Origin: Streptomyces sp. VRA16 Mangrove soil
GTDB taxonomy: Bacteria > Actinomycetota > Actinomycetes > Streptomycetales > Streptomycetaceae
Direction of reading: 5' to 3'
Length of the DNA stretch: 64,000 nucleotides
Assembly: GCF_017377775.1 (NCBI RefSeq)
Contig: NZ_JAFVLN010000003.1
Location: 558,001 to 622,000 of the forward strand
Shown: positions 15,673 to 24,851 of the stretch, piece by piece
How positions within the stretch are numbered: the stretch's first letter is position 1
Layout of the letters: every line of letters begins with the position of its first letter
Translations under genes and position numbers: made by a program
Notes under the pieces: generated by a model
Seen by the model: the letters and a program-made list of their open reading frames with translations, nothing else
Databases searched by the model: none
Told to the model about the DNA's origin: nothing

Positions 15673-18017
15673 TTGTCGCCCTGCCCTTCGGTGTTCTCCT
15701 TGCCGGCCCCCTGCTTGGCGGCCCGTTCCTTCTCGGCGCTGATGGCGCCTCGCATGTGGGCGCTGCGCAGTCCGGAGAGCATCCCGGAGACGTCCTCGGG
15801 GCTGCGCTCGACGGCCGGCCCCTCGGGCGCGGGCCGCGTGGACGCGCCCGGCTCGTTCACGGCCTTCGCGATGGCGCTGCGCTGCGGGCGCTTGACGAGC
15901 CCGTTGCGGGTGCGGGCGGCCGACGAGGTGGACGTCGCGGGGGCCGCGGCCTTGCCTGCGGGCGCGGCGGCGACGGTCAACTCGCGCCTGGGCGCTGGCA
16001 GTTCGACGGACTCCTTGGTGTCCGCGCCCTGCTCGACGACGGTCTCCTTGGCGATCGGGGCCGGCTCCGCCCGCCCGGCGGCGACCGCGGGGGTCTCGGC
16101 CTCGGTGAGCAGTCCGGAGGGGATGAGCACCCGGGCCACCACACCGGCGGCGGGCGCCTCGCCGAGCCGCACCTCGATGCCGCACTTGCGGGCGAGCGCG
16201 CCGACCACGAAGTGGCCGAGGAACTTGGTGGGTTCGGCCATGAAGCTGGCGGTGCCGGAGAGTCGTACGTTGGCCTCGGCGAGGGCCTGGGTGTCCATGC
16301 CGAAACCGTGGTCGACGATGGCGATGAGATACCCGGCGCTGGTGCGCCGCCCCTCGATCTCCACGTCGGAGTCCGGCGGCGAGAAGCTCAGCGCGTTCTC
16401 CACCAACTCGGCCAGCAGATGAGCGAGTTCGGCGACGACGGAACCGGCGACGCCCGCGGCCTCGACCCGGCGCAGATTGACGCGCCGGTACTCCTCCACC
16501 TCGGAGAGAGAGGCGCGCAGCACGTCGGTGACGGACAGCGGCGTCGCCCAGGTGCGGGGGCTCGACTCACCGGCGAGCACGAGCAGGGATTCGGCGTTGC
16601 GGCGCATACGGGTGGCCAGGTGGTCGAGTTCGAAGAGGTTGGCAAGGGTGCCCGGGTCGGCGTCCTCGTGCTCCAGCTTGTTGATGAAGCCGATCTGCCG
16701 GCGCACCAGGTTCTGGTTCCGGCGGCCGAGGCTGACCAGCGACTCCGTGGCGTTCCTGCGCAGCACGGCCTGCTCGGTGGCGAGGTCGAACGCGGCGCGC
16801 TGCACCTTGTCGAACGCGTCGGCCACCTCGCGCACCTCGGCCCCGGCGCGGGCGTCGAGCCCGAGCGGCGCGGGCGGGACGGGCGCCTCGCCGCCGGCGG
16901 CGGCCTGCACATCGGCGACGGCCCGCGGCAGCCGCACCCCGGCGACCTCGCGGGCCTCCTGGGCGAGTCCGCTGAGCGGCGCGGAGACGGAGCGCACACA
17001 GTCGTACGCGAGGGCGCCGAGGGCGCCGATCACGGCGAGCGCGAGCAGGAGGAAGAGCAGCAGGTCGCGCTGGGCCGCGCTCTCCAGTTCGGCGGAGCGT
17101 GCCTCGACGTCGGCGCCGATCGAGACCTGTACGTCCCGCAGCCCGTTGATGGTCGACGTCATCGAGTCCCACCAGGCCATGGGCGGCACGTCGGTGGCGG
17201 CGAGCCGGCCGCCACCGCGCACGGCGGTGGCCTCGTAGGCCAGGGCGCGGTCGGCGTCGGGCGTCGCGAAGGCCGTGTCGAGCCGTCGCCGCTGCTCAGC
17301 GGTCGCGGTGCGCGGGAAGGCGTTCAGGGCGGCCAGCCGGCCGGACCTGATCTCCATGAACCGGCTGTAGTCGGTGGAGCGGAAGCGCCCGCCGGCCCGT
17401 ACCGAGCCGAGCACGATGGCGCGCTCCTGGCCCATGAACTCCTTGGCGGTGCCCAGGACCTGGAGCGACTGGTAGGCGTCGCGCAGCCGCGCGTCGTCGA
17501 CGTCGCCGAGGCCGGGGTCGACCTTGGTGAACGCGGCGATGGTGTTGGTGAAGTAGTCGAAGGTGGTCTTCACCTGGCCCGAGCCGTCGTCCGCGTTCGC
17601 ACGGATCCTGGCGAGCGCGTCGAGCCGTCCGAGGGCCTCCCGCGCCGCGCCGGACCCGCCGCGGCGGCCGAGGGCGTCCGACAGGGCCGTGCGGGCGGTG
17701 TCGGTGGCCTTGCGCTGGACGGGCAGTTTGGCGGCGAACTGCCGTACGCCGCCGACGTACCCGGTGGTGAGGCCGCGTTCCTTCTGCAGCTCGTGGACGA
17801 GGCCCTGGAGGGTGACCTCCAGGCGTGCGTTCTCGGCGGTGGCGGCCGCGCCCCGGTACCCGGAGATCTGCTCGGCGGCGAACACCCCGAGGAGACCGAG
17901 GAGCACGGCGAGGGCGAGTCCGAGGATGCGCAGCAGCCGCGTGCGGATGGTGGTGGTGCCGGCTCTACGTTTGGAAGGGGATGCCTTCTTGAACAGAACG
18001 GTCGATTGGAGATCCAC
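15669..18017 (-). CDS. cvnA: Conservon sensor histidine kinase-like protein CvnA
   Basis: A 782-residue membrane sensor. It has an N-terminal membrane helix (about 28-50) and an extracytoplasmic nitrate-sensor-type (NIT) domain rich in 'HELQKERGLTTGYVGG', with a second helix around residue 320. A HAMP-like region and a HATPase domain follow, with an N box ('ELVENALSFSPPDSDVEIEGR') and G box ('IVDHGFGMD'). A classic phospho-accepting H box is not obvious, as in other CvnA proteins. A disordered Ala/Glu-rich tail of about 140 residues ends the protein. The GTG start has AAGG seven bases upstream. It heads the operon cvnABCD; an AT-rich dyad at 18123-18150 may regulate it. Confidence 0.92.
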   Translation of the reverse strand: MDLQSTVLFKKASPSKRRAGTTTIRTRLLRILGLALAVLLGLLGVFAAEQISGYRGAAATAENARLEVTLQGLVHELQKERGLTTGYVGGVRQFAAKLPVQRKATDTARTALSDALGRRGGSGAAREALGRLDALARIRANADDGSGQVKTTFDYFTNTIAAFTKVDPGLGDVDDARLRDAYQSLQVLGTAKEFMGQERAIVLGSVRAGGRFRSTDYSRFMEIRSGRLAALNAFPRTATAEQRRRLDTAFATPDADRALAYEATAVRGGGRLAATDVPPMAWWDSMTSTINGLRDVQVSIGADVEARSAELESAAQRDLLLFLLLALAVIGALGALAYDCVRSVSAPLSGLAQEAREVAGVRLPRAVADVQAAAGGEAPVPPAPLGLDARAGAEVREVADAFDKVQRAAFDLATEQAVLRRNATESLVSLGRRNQNLVRRQIGFINKLEHEDADPGTLANLFELDHLATRMRRNAESLLVLAGESSPRTWATPLSVTDVLRASLSEVEEYRRVNLRRVEAAGVAGSVVAELAHLLAELVENALSFSPPDSDVEIEGRRTSAGYLIAIVDHGFGMDTQALAEANVRLSGTASFMAEPTKFLGHFVVGALARKCGIEVRLGEAPAAGVVARVLIPSGLLTEAETPAVAAGRAEPAPIAKETVVEQGADTKESVELPAPRRELTVAAAPAGKAAAPATSTSSAARTRNGLVKRPQRSAIAKAVNEPGASTRPAPEGPAVERSPEDVSGMLSGLRSAHMRGAISAEKERAAKQGAGKENTEGQGDK

Positions 18018-18122
18018 TGAAGTGCCTTATGGAGAGGGCGAGTTGACTGGGCAGAAACGCTGCTTCTGCGCCCGGCCAACGACCCCTCTCCGGCACCGGT
18101 CACCGGATCATGTTTTTGTTTT

Positions 18123-18150
18123 ACCTTTCGGAAACAGTTTTACCGAAGGT
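18123..18150. promoter_or_regulatory. AT-rich imperfect dyad upstream of cvnA
   Basis: ACCTTTCGG (18123-18131) and CCGAAGGT (18143-18150) form a near-perfect inverted repeat within an unusually AT-rich patch (GTTTTTGTTTTACC). GTTTTACC occurs twice. It lies 105 bp upstream of cvnA and 87 bp after the DUF5685 stop. It could be an operator for the cvn operon or a terminator of the upstream gene. Confidence 0.4.
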
Positions 18151-18236
18151 ACGCAGGTGACCCCGTCCCTGCCGTTCGGGCCGCCGTATCTCCGTATACA
18201 GGGCCTGCGCTTCACGGACCGCAGTCGCCACGGCCG

Positions 18237-19574
18237 TCACAGACCGCAGTCGCAGCACGAGCAGCATTCACAGCACTCGCAGCACTGGCACGCCTCGCAG
18301 CACGAGCCGTCGCAGTCGCAGTTGCTGCAGCACCCTTCCCGCTTCTTGCGCGACCACGGCCCCTCGAACTCGTCGGCGCAGCACACCTTGCAGGTGCAGC
18401 AGAGCCCGATCGCCACGGCGCACCCGGCGAAGAACCCGCGCCTGCCCGGCTTGGGCGGCTGGAACGACGGCCCGCCACCGAACCCACCGGGACCACCCGG
18501 GCCGCCCGGGCCACCCGGCCCGCCGCCCCCGTAGGGGTTGTTGGAGTCGTACGGATTCCCCGGCTGGTACGCCCCCGTACCCGTCGGCGCGTACGGGCTC
18601 CCCGGCGCCCCGGTCGGCACCCAGCCGCCCTGCCCCTGACCGTGGCCCTGGCCGCCGTCCCCGTGCCCCTGCGCAGGCCCGTGCCCCTGACCGCCGCCGT
18701 GCGCGCACGCCGCCCCGCCGAACGCCCGGTCCACGGACCGTCCCACCTCGTGCGCGAGCAGCAGATGCGCCAGCTTCCCGTCCACGAAGTCGACCTCGCG
18801 CAGGGCGAGCCGGATGCCGTGCACGGCGTCGTCGGCGAGCCGCCGCGCCTCGGCGAGCGGGGTGCCGGTCGCGGCCAGCGGGTTCCACGCCCCGCAGGCG
18901 GCGTCGTCCTCCAGGTCCTCCACGGCGTCGAGGAGGTGCGCGAGCCGCCCGAAGAGCCGGCCCGCCTCGGCGAGGGCCTCGGCGTTGTGCGGCCGTCCGG
19001 CGAGTCGCGCCGTGTGCGCGAACGCCGCCGCCGTCGCGGTCTCGGTCGGCTCGGTGACGGTGAGCAGGGACGTGCCGGGCCCGGCGAGCGCCTCGATGCC
19101 GCCCTGCCGTTCGACGGCGTCCAGGAGTACGGCGGTGTCGAAGCCGAGGTCCGATCCCGTCCGCGTCCCGGCCCTTCCCCAGCTCGCCGCGACCTTCCGC
19201 GCGGCCAGCGCGACCGGCCTGCGCGCGAAGAGCCCGTCGCGGTCGTCGACGTGGTCGCGGACCTTCGCCGAGGCGAGCACCAGCGAGACGGCGGCCGCGA
19301 GCCGTGCTCCCTCGCCCTGCGCCACGGACGCGGTGCGCATCCCGCGCAGCGGACAGGGCCCCGCCTGCCGCCGCCAGGACCCGGCGTCCCCGACCCGCTC
19401 GACCTGAGCCTCCGTCAGAACGGATATCAGCAAACCGTCATAGTTCGTGACGACCCGGGCGAACTGCCCGTGATCTCCGCGCAGCGCGAGGCACAGGCCG
19501 CACAGATGGGCCATCCACTGGGTCTTGAGCTGGTCCCCGAGCCGATGACTGCAGGGCCGGACGATTCCGAACAA
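18237..19574 (-). CDS. DUF5685 family protein with Cys-rich tail
   Basis: A 445-residue protein of unknown function. The helical N-terminal domain (about 1-290) has the family opening 'FGIVRPCSHRLG', then 'MAHLCGLCLALRGDHGQFARVVTNYDGLL' and a later 'GPCPLRG', so four Cys could bind a metal. A Gly/Pro/Tyr-rich linker follows, and the last 63 residues hold 22 Cys (CCECCECCSCCDC). The start is the TTG at 19574: GGGGGAG lies five bases upstream and the protein then begins at the family's usual FGIVRPC. The start normally called further upstream adds unrelated residues. Its stop is 219 bp ahead of cvnA. Confidence 0.82.
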   Translation of the reverse strand: MFGIVRPCSHRLGDQLKTQWMAHLCGLCLALRGDHGQFARVVTNYDGLLISVLTEAQVERVGDAGSWRRQAGPCPLRGMRTASVAQGEGARLAAAVSLVLASAKVRDHVDDRDGLFARRPVALAARKVAASWGRAGTRTGSDLGFDTAVLLDAVERQGGIEALAGPGTSLLTVTEPTETATAAAFAHTARLAGRPHNAEALAEAGRLFGRLAHLLDAVEDLEDDAACGAWNPLAATGTPLAEARRLADDAVHGIRLALREVDFVDGKLAHLLLAHEVGRSVDRAFGGAACAHGGGQGHGPAQGHGDGGQGHGQGQGGWVPTGAPGSPYAPTGTGAYQPGNPYDSNNPYGGGGPGGPGGPGGPGGFGGGPSFQPPKPGRRGFFAGCAVAIGLCCTCKVCCADEFEGPWSRKKREGCCSNCDCDGSCCEACQCCECCECCSCCDCGL

Positions 19575-19980
19575 GGCGACTCCCCCGCGCGCCGGACGGC
19601 AGGGCGTCCCGGCACAGCTTCCCGACAAAGCGTGGTGACGAAGCGTCAACTGAGCCCGTCAACAGGGCGCACGCACCCCGCCGGCACCCAAGTGACCATG
19701 AACGACGGCATCGTATCGACCCTTCGTCCGGCTGCTCGTTCACCCGTACGCACCGGTGGTCACCCAAACGCCGCGAAGAATCATATTTCACTCACCGTCA
19801 GCAGCTCGAGCCCGTACAGCCCTTGGGAACTCCGGGGCAACACCGTGTTGACTCTGCACCAGTACCGTCACGAAAACCCCGCGCGGCGGCTATCCACTTG
19901 GCGCCGCATCCGCATCATGGATGAACATGGGGATGCAGGACATGCGGAACGCAGAGGAACCGCTGTGAGAGGAGGCGTCC
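19575..19980. other. Intergenic region between DUF5685 gene and sepF paralogue
   Basis: A 406-bp divergent promoter region, lower in GC than its surroundings (for example AAGAATCATATTTCACTC near 19778). A TTGACT at 19849-19854 is a possible -35 element for the plus strand. No ORF with codon bias and no stable terminator-like hairpin were seen. Confidence 0.6.
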
Positions 19981-20427
19981 ATGGGATCGGTGCGCAAGGC
20001 GAGTGCCTGGCTTGGCCTCGTCGACGACAACGATGACGAGCGTTACTACGACGACGACTACGACGAGGGGCCCGAGCCCGCCGCAGGGCCCGCCGCCTGG
20101 ACGACGGACCCGCGGGTGAAGGTCGCCGAGGACCAGGCCGAGGAGGCGGGCCGGCGCATCGGCACCGTGACCCCGGACAGCTTCCGCGACGCACGCCGGA
20201 TCGGGGAGATGTTCCGGGACGGGGTCCCGGTCATCATGAACCTCACGGCCATGGAGCCGTCCGACGCCAAGCGCGTCGTCGACTTCGCGGCGGGGCTCAT
20301 CTTCGGTCTGCGCGGTTCGATCGACCGCGTCGCCAACCGGGTCTTCCTGCTGACCCCCGCGGACACGCAGATCGTGTCGGGCCGGGACGCCAAGGTCCAG
20401 CAGGACGGTTTCTTCAACCAGAGCTGA
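19981..20427 (+). CDS. sflA: SepF-like cell division protein
   Basis: A 148-residue SepF family protein. An N-terminal amphipathic segment ([19 protein letters not shown]) should bind membrane. An acidic linker (DDDYDEG) follows, then the SepF core '[46 protein letters not shown]'. SepF tethers FtsZ. Streptomyces has one SepF in the dcw cluster and two SepF-like paralogues (SflA, SflB); this one is outside dcw, and the neighbourhood agrees with SflA. AGAGGAGG lies five bases before the ATG. The exact paralogue name is inferred from synteny remembered from S. coelicolor. Confidence 0.88.
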   Translation: MGSVRKASAWLGLVDDNDDERYYDDDYDEGPEPAAGPAAWTTDPRVKVAEDQAEEAGRRIGTVTPDSFRDARRIGEMFRDGVPVIMNLTAMEPSDAKRVVDFAAGLIFGLRGSIDRVANRVFLLTPADTQIVSGRDAKVQQDGFFNQS

Positions 20428-20527
20428 CCGTCGGGTGGGCGGTGTGCGCCGTCCCGCCCACCCGCGGTCGGACGACCGACGACTCGGACGACCGACGACT
20501 CCGGGTCGGACCGGCGACGGCTCGGGG

Positions 20528-22126
20528 CTATACGACCGACGACTCGGCGCGTGACGGCCTGCGCGGCGCGGCGACCTCGGCCGCCGGGGTCTCGCACTCC
20601 ATGCGGCGCGGCAGGCGCAGCGCGGCGACGGCGCCGAGGAACAGCAGAATCGCGCTGACGATCAGCGTCACGTGCAGTCCGTGCACGAAGGCGGCCCGCG
20701 CGGCGGCCCGCAGCGTGTGTCCCGCGGTGCCCCCGAGGTTCGCGGCGATCTGGTACGCCTCCCCCAGCGAGTGACCCGCGGCCCCGCTCGTCGCCGCCGG
20801 CACCCCGTTCACATGCCCGAGGCCGGGCGCGTACGCGGCGTTCATGACCGAGCCGAGCAGCGCGATGCCCATGCCCGCGCCCAGCTGGTACGAGGTCTCG
20901 CCGATGGCGGCGGCGCCCCCGGCGTCGTCGGCCGGTGCCTCGGTGAGCATCGACTCGTAGGCGCCGAACAGCGTGGTCTGGAAGCCGAAGCCGAGCAGTA
21001 TGAAGCCGGCGCCGAGCAGCCACGGCCGGTCCTGCTCGCCCATGAGACAGAGCAGCAGCACCGCGCAGGCAGTGAGCGCGAAGCCGGTCGACACCATGCC
21101 GCGCGGCCCGAACCGGCGCAGATTCGCGGAGCCGAGGACGCCCGCGACCATCGCGGCGAACGTCAGCGGCAGCATCCGGACGCCGGTCTCCAGCGGGCTG
21201 AGCCCGAGCACCAGCTGCAGATACTGCACGGCGATCAGTTCCAGGCCGACCAGCGCCAGCATGGCGATGACGATGCAGCCGACGGACGTGGAGAAGGCGG
21301 CCCGGGAGAACAGCCGCATGTCGATCAGCGGGTGCTCGCGCCGCCGCTGCCGGCGCACGAACAGCACGAGCAGCGCCACACCGGCCAGGAACGGAAGGAC
21401 CGCGCCCGCGGCGAGCAGGTCGCGCTTGATGCCGAGTTCCTTGATCCCGTACACGACACCGAGCACGCCGAGCGCGGCGAGCAGCGCGCCGAAGAGGTCC
21501 CACGGGCCGTCCGAGCGCCCCTTGGACTCGGGCACGAGGACCCGGCACAGCGGCAGCATGACCGCCATCAGCGGGATGTTGATGAGGAAGACCGAGCCCC
21601 ACCAGTAGTGCTCGACGAGGAAGCCGCCGAGCACCGGACCGGTGGCCGCGCCGATCGCGGCGACCGCGGTCCACACGCCGATGGCGACCGCGCGCTCCTT
21701 CCGGTCGGGGAAGACGTCCCGCAGGATCGACAGCGTCGCGGGCATGATCATCGCGCCGCCGATGCCGAGCAGGGCGCGCGCCGCGATCAGGACCTGGGCC
21801 GTGTCGGAGAAGACCGCGAGGGCGGAGGCGGCGCCGAACAGGGAGTACCCCATCAGCAGGATCCGCCGCCGCCCGACTCTGTCGCCGAGCGTGCCGAAGA
21901 GGATCAGCAGGGAGGCACAGACCAGGGGGTACGCGTCGCCGATCCACAGCAGTTCGACCGAGGTCGGCTTGAGGTCCTCGGTGACCGAGGGCAGGGCGAC
22001 GTAGAGGATGGTCGAGTCGAGCGCGACCAGCAGCAGGCTCGTGCACAGGACGACGAGGACGACCCAGCGATTGGTGCGGGCGCCGATGGCAGCGATGCGC
22101 CCGCGGGCCGTGTTCGTCCCGGACAT
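20528..22126 (-). CDS. MFS drug exporter, DHA2 (EmrB/QacA) family
   Basis: A 532-residue integral membrane protein with about 14 hydrophobic segments. It shows the motif A-like loop 'GTLGDRVGRRRILLMGYSLFG', motif B/C 'LLGIGGAMIMPATLSILRDVF' and 'WTAVAAIGAATGPVLGGFLVEHYWWGSVFLINIP', which is diagnostic of DHA2 exporters. It would extrude drugs or metabolites using the proton gradient. A GGGAGG site precedes the ATG. No TetR or MarR regulator is adjacent, so its substrate and control are unclear. Confidence 0.92.
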   Translation of the reverse strand: MSGTNTARGRIAAIGARTNRWVVLVVLCTSLLLVALDSTILYVALPSVTEDLKPTSVELLWIGDAYPLVCASLLILFGTLGDRVGRRRILLMGYSLFGAASALAVFSDTAQVLIAARALLGIGGAMIMPATLSILRDVFPDRKERAVAIGVWTAVAAIGAATGPVLGGFLVEHYWWGSVFLINIPLMAVMLPLCRVLVPESKGRSDGPWDLFGALLAALGVLGVVYGIKELGIKRDLLAAGAVLPFLAGVALLVLFVRRQRRREHPLIDMRLFSRAAFSTSVGCIVIAMLALVGLELIAVQYLQLVLGLSPLETGVRMLPLTFAAMVAGVLGSANLRRFGPRGMVSTGFALTACAVLLLCLMGEQDRPWLLGAGFILLGFGFQTTLFGAYESMLTEAPADDAGGAAAIGETSYQLGAGMGIALLGSVMNAAYAPGLGHVNGVPAATSGAAGHSLGEAYQIAANLGGTAGHTLRAAARAAFVHGLHVTLIVSAILLFLGAVAALRLPRRMECETPAAEVAAPRRPSRAESSVV

Positions 22127-22360
22127 GTGCGTACCTCCCAGTGGTCCTCGCGTTCGGCGGATCCGGGGGCTGGGGACGGCCCGCGGTCTTCGGTCGGGAG
22201 GAGCGGTCTCCCGGCCCCGCTGCGAAAGGCGAGTGAGCCGTCAGAGTACGCGAGTTCGGGCCGGTGACACGTGGCCGAGCTCTCATGGAGCGTTCCGAGG
22301 GGTGTGGCGTACGCCACTCGCAGGGAGCGGGCGGCGCACGGAAGCCGAGGGGCGAGCGCC

Positions 22361-22366
22361 GATAAT
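22361..22366 (+). promoter_or_regulatory. Candidate -10 element for leaderless transcript
   Basis: GATAAT ends seven bases before the GTG at 22374, and no purine-rich ribosome site precedes that GTG. In Streptomyces, leaderless mRNAs usually have their -10 box at this distance from the start codon. Confidence 0.45.
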
Positions 22367-22373
22367 CGGGGCC

Positions 22374-23516
22374 GTGACGGACGTGGATCAAGTGGAGCGA
22401 CAGAACCGGCTCGCGCTGCGGCGCGCGGCGCCGGCCCTGCTCGGATACGCGGGCGTGCGCGCCCTCGGTGTACTGGTGCTCGCGCTGTGGAGCGCCGCGA
22501 CGGGCAAGAGCTGGCTGACGCTGCTCACGGCGCGCTGGGACTCGCTCTGGTACACCCGCGTCGCCGAGCACGGCTACGGCTGGTCGGTGACGCTGCCCGA
22601 CGGCGGCGTCCACTCGAACCTCGCCTTCTTCCCGCTGCTGCCCTGGCTGGAGCGTCTGGTGTCGGCGCTCACCCCGCTCTCGTACGGGCAGGCGGGCATG
22701 GTGGTGAGCTGGCTGGCCTCGCTGGCGGCGGCCTGGGGGATCTTCGCGGTCGGCGATCATGTGTCGGGCCGCAGGACGGGCATCTGCCTGGCGGTCCTGT
22801 GGGGCGCGCTGCCCATCGGGGTCGTGGCGTCGATGGCGTACAGCGAGGCCCTGTTCACGGCGCTCGCGGCGTGGGGACTGTACGCGGTCCTGCGACGCCA
22901 CTGGGTGACGGCGGGCCTGCTCGCCGCGCTCGCCGGGCTGACCCGGCCGGTCGGCGCGGCCGTCGTGGCGGCGGTCTGGGTGGCGGCCGCGCTGTGGGTG
23001 CGGCGCGAGCGAAGGGTCACCTGGCGTGTGGTGGCGGGGGCGCTGCTCGCCCCCGCGGGCGCGGCCGCGTACGTGCTGTGGGTCGGGCACCGCACCGGCG
23101 ACTGGCTCTTCGGCTATCTCGACGTCCAGGGACAGTGGGGCAACGGCTTCGACGGCGGTCTGGCCTTCGCCCGGTTCATCGGCGACAAGTTCACGTCGGT
23201 TCCGGGGGCGCTCGCCGGGACCGGTCTGATCGTCGGGGTCGCCCTGGTCCTCTGGCTGTACGTGACCGGGGTACGACAGCGCCAGCCGGTGCCGTTGCTC
23301 GTGTACACGGGCATCGTTCTCGCGCTTGCCCTGTGTTCCTCGGGGTACTTCGGTTCCAAGCCGCGGCTGATGCTGCCCGCGTTCCCGCTGCTGCTGCCGC
23401 TCGCGGTGGCACTGGCCCGGCGACGAACCACCGGACCGGTGTGGGTCCTCGGGGGACTCGCGCTGGTCTCGGCGGTCTACGGGGCGTTCTGGCTGAACGG
23501 CTCGGGGCCCCCGTGA
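22374..23516 (+). CDS. Multi-pass membrane mannosyltransferase-like protein
   Basis: A 380-residue polytopic protein with about 9 to 10 membrane segments. After the first helix comes 'ARWDSLWYTRVAEHGYGW', where the 'WD-x-x-WY' pattern matches the lumenal catalytic loop of PIG-V/GT-C type mannosyltransferases. 'NLAFFPLLPWLERL' follows, also typical. Such enzymes use polyprenyl-phosphate sugars on the outer face of the membrane. I chose the GTG at 22374 because of the adjacent -10 box. It runs divergently from the MFS gene, and the acceptor is unknown. Confidence 0.78.
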   Translation: MTDVDQVERQNRLALRRAAPALLGYAGVRALGVLVLALWSAATGKSWLTLLTARWDSLWYTRVAEHGYGWSVTLPDGGVHSNLAFFPLLPWLERLVSALTPLSYGQAGMVVSWLASLAAAWGIFAVGDHVSGRRTGICLAVLWGALPIGVVASMAYSEALFTALAAWGLYAVLRRHWVTAGLLAALAGLTRPVGAAVVAAVWVAAALWVRRERRVTWRVVAGALLAPAGAAAYVLWVGHRTGDWLFGYLDVQGQWGNGFDGGLAFARFIGDKFTSVPGALAGTGLIVGVALVLWLYVTGVRQRQPVPLLVYTGIVLALALCSSGYFGSKPRLMLPAFPLLLPLAVALARRRTTGPVWVLGGLALVSAVYGAFWLNGSGPP

Positions 23517-23628
23517 TCGATCATCCCGGCCCCCTGACCGGACGGAGAATTCCGTGCCAGCACGCGGCGAACGCATTGATAAGCGGCCCATAACGAGCCC
23601 GCGGAAACGATCACGGAATTCAACGGAA

Positions 23629-23673
23629 CAGCGTTCCCCGGTTATCGGAACCCCGGGAATAAACGGAACGCTG
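23629..23673 (+). terminator. Stem-loop after membrane glycosyltransferase gene
   Basis: CAGCGTTCC and GGAACGCTG form a perfect 9-bp stem around an inner CCCCGG/CCCCGGG-rich loop, in an otherwise AT-richer 238-bp intergenic gap. It could terminate the upstream gene or act as an operator for the PAP2 gene. Confidence 0.4.
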
Positions 23674-23741
23674 AGATCAATCCCACATCACATCGTCATC
23701 ACAAAGCCCCTGTTTCGGGCCGGGCCGCCGCGTGCCCGCTG

Positions 23742-23747
23742 TAGCGT
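23742..23747 (+). promoter_or_regulatory. Candidate -10 element for leaderless PAP2 transcript
   Basis: TAGCGT matches TANNNT and ends seven bases before the GTG at 23755, which has no Shine-Dalgarno sequence. Confidence 0.5.
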
Positions 23748-23754
23748 CGATTGG

Positions 23755-24741
23755 GTGCGTACCGAACGAAACCTGACCCGGCGCCTCGAGCGGGTCTTCG
23801 CCCGGCTCGACCGCGAGCCCGAACGGCCGACTCATGTGGTCATGCCCACCATGAGCCGGCACCGCATCGTGCTCTTCGGGCTGACCCTGTCCTTCTACCT
23901 GACCATCGTGGTGGCCGTGCTGGCCACGTCGTGGCTGGTCGCGCTCGACTGGCAGGTCATGTTCTTCCGGCCGTACCAGCAGTGGCCGGAGATCCACGCC
24001 TTCCTGGACTACTGGGTCGTGCTCGGCCAGCGCGGGCCGACCGCCGTGATGGTGACGGCGTGGCTGGGCTGGCGCTCGTGGCGGCAGCACACGCTGCGCC
24101 CACTGCTGATGTTCGGTACGGCACTGCTGCTGCTCAATGTGACGGTCGGCGCCGCCAAGTACGGCATGGGCCGCGCGGGCCCGCACTACGCCACCATGAT
24201 CGGCTCGAACGAGATGTGGCAGGGCGGCGATATATTTCCCTCCGGCCACACCGCGAACGCGGTGGTGACCTGGGGCATCCTCGCCTACCTGGCCTCCACC
24301 CCGCGGGCCCGCCGCTGGCTCTCCGCAGTCTCCGCGGTGATCTCCCTCAGCGTCGGCCTGACCACCGTCTACCTCGGTACGCACTGGCTGAGCGACGTGC
24401 TGTTGGGCTGGGCCGCGGGCCTGCTGATCCTGCTGGCGCTGCCCTGGCTGGAGCGGCCGGTCGCCCGGGTCGAGGCCGTCGTCCTGGCGCTGCGCGACCG
24501 CTGGCGGGCCCGCCGCTCCGGCGCCGGATCCCCCGCCGCGCCGGTACCGGCGCCGGTGCCCCAGCGCCCCCGGGAGCCGGTCGGCGCGACCCGCTCGTCC
24601 ACCCGCCCCTCGGCCCTGCTGCCGCAGGGCCCGCACACCCCACGGGGCGAGCGCACCCCGGCGACCCCGGCGGTCAGCAGACGCCCCGCGGGCGCCCGTG
24701 GATCGGCGCGAGCGACGGCGGGCGACCCGCAGCGCGCCTAG
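23755..24741 (+). CDS. PAP2 superfamily membrane phosphatase
   Basis: A 328-residue membrane protein with about six helices and a PAP2 (lipid phosphatase/undecaprenyl-PP phosphatase-like) domain. Motif 2 PSGH is intact at 162-165 with His210 and Asp214 of motif 3 (GTHWLSD). The usual arginines are changed: motif 1 KX6RP reads KYGMGRAGP (Lys135, Gly142-Pro143), and the Arg of motif 3 is Thr204. The phosphatase activity may therefore differ. The C-terminal 75 residues are Pro/Arg-rich and disordered. The start is set by the -10 box seven bases upstream. A strong terminator follows. Confidence 0.87.
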   Translation: MRTERNLTRRLERVFARLDREPERPTHVVMPTMSRHRIVLFGLTLSFYLTIVVAVLATSWLVALDWQVMFFRPYQQWPEIHAFLDYWVVLGQRGPTAVMVTAWLGWRSWRQHTLRPLLMFGTALLLLNVTVGAAKYGMGRAGPHYATMIGSNEMWQGGDIFPSGHTANAVVTWGILAYLASTPRARRWLSAVSAVISLSVGLTTVYLGTHWLSDVLLGWAAGLLILLALPWLERPVARVEAVVLALRDRWRARRSGAGSPAAPVPAPVPQRPREPVGATRSSTRPSALLPQGPHTPRGERTPATPAVSRRPAGARGSARATAGDPQRA

Positions 24742-24808
24742 CACCACGGCCCGTTCGACGGGTCGCCACGAACAGCGGGGCCGGTACGCACAACCTCCCC
24801 GCACGACG

Positions 24809-24842
24809 AAGGCCCCCGGAGCCCGACGGCTCCGGGGGCCTT
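24809..24842. terminator. Bidirectional intrinsic terminator
   Basis: AAGGCCCCCGGAGCC, loop CGAC, GGCTCCGGGGGCCTT: a perfect 15-bp stem between convergent stops at 24741 and 24852. The A and T bases at its feet supply a U tract in each direction. Confidence 0.92.
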
Positions 24843-24851
24843 CGTGCCTGC

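Noticed and set aside
20528..24741. Part of a biosynthetic gene cluster because of the MFS exporter, glycosyltransferase and phosphatase
   Set aside because: No polyketide, peptide, terpene or other core synthase is present in the window and the genes are on different strands.
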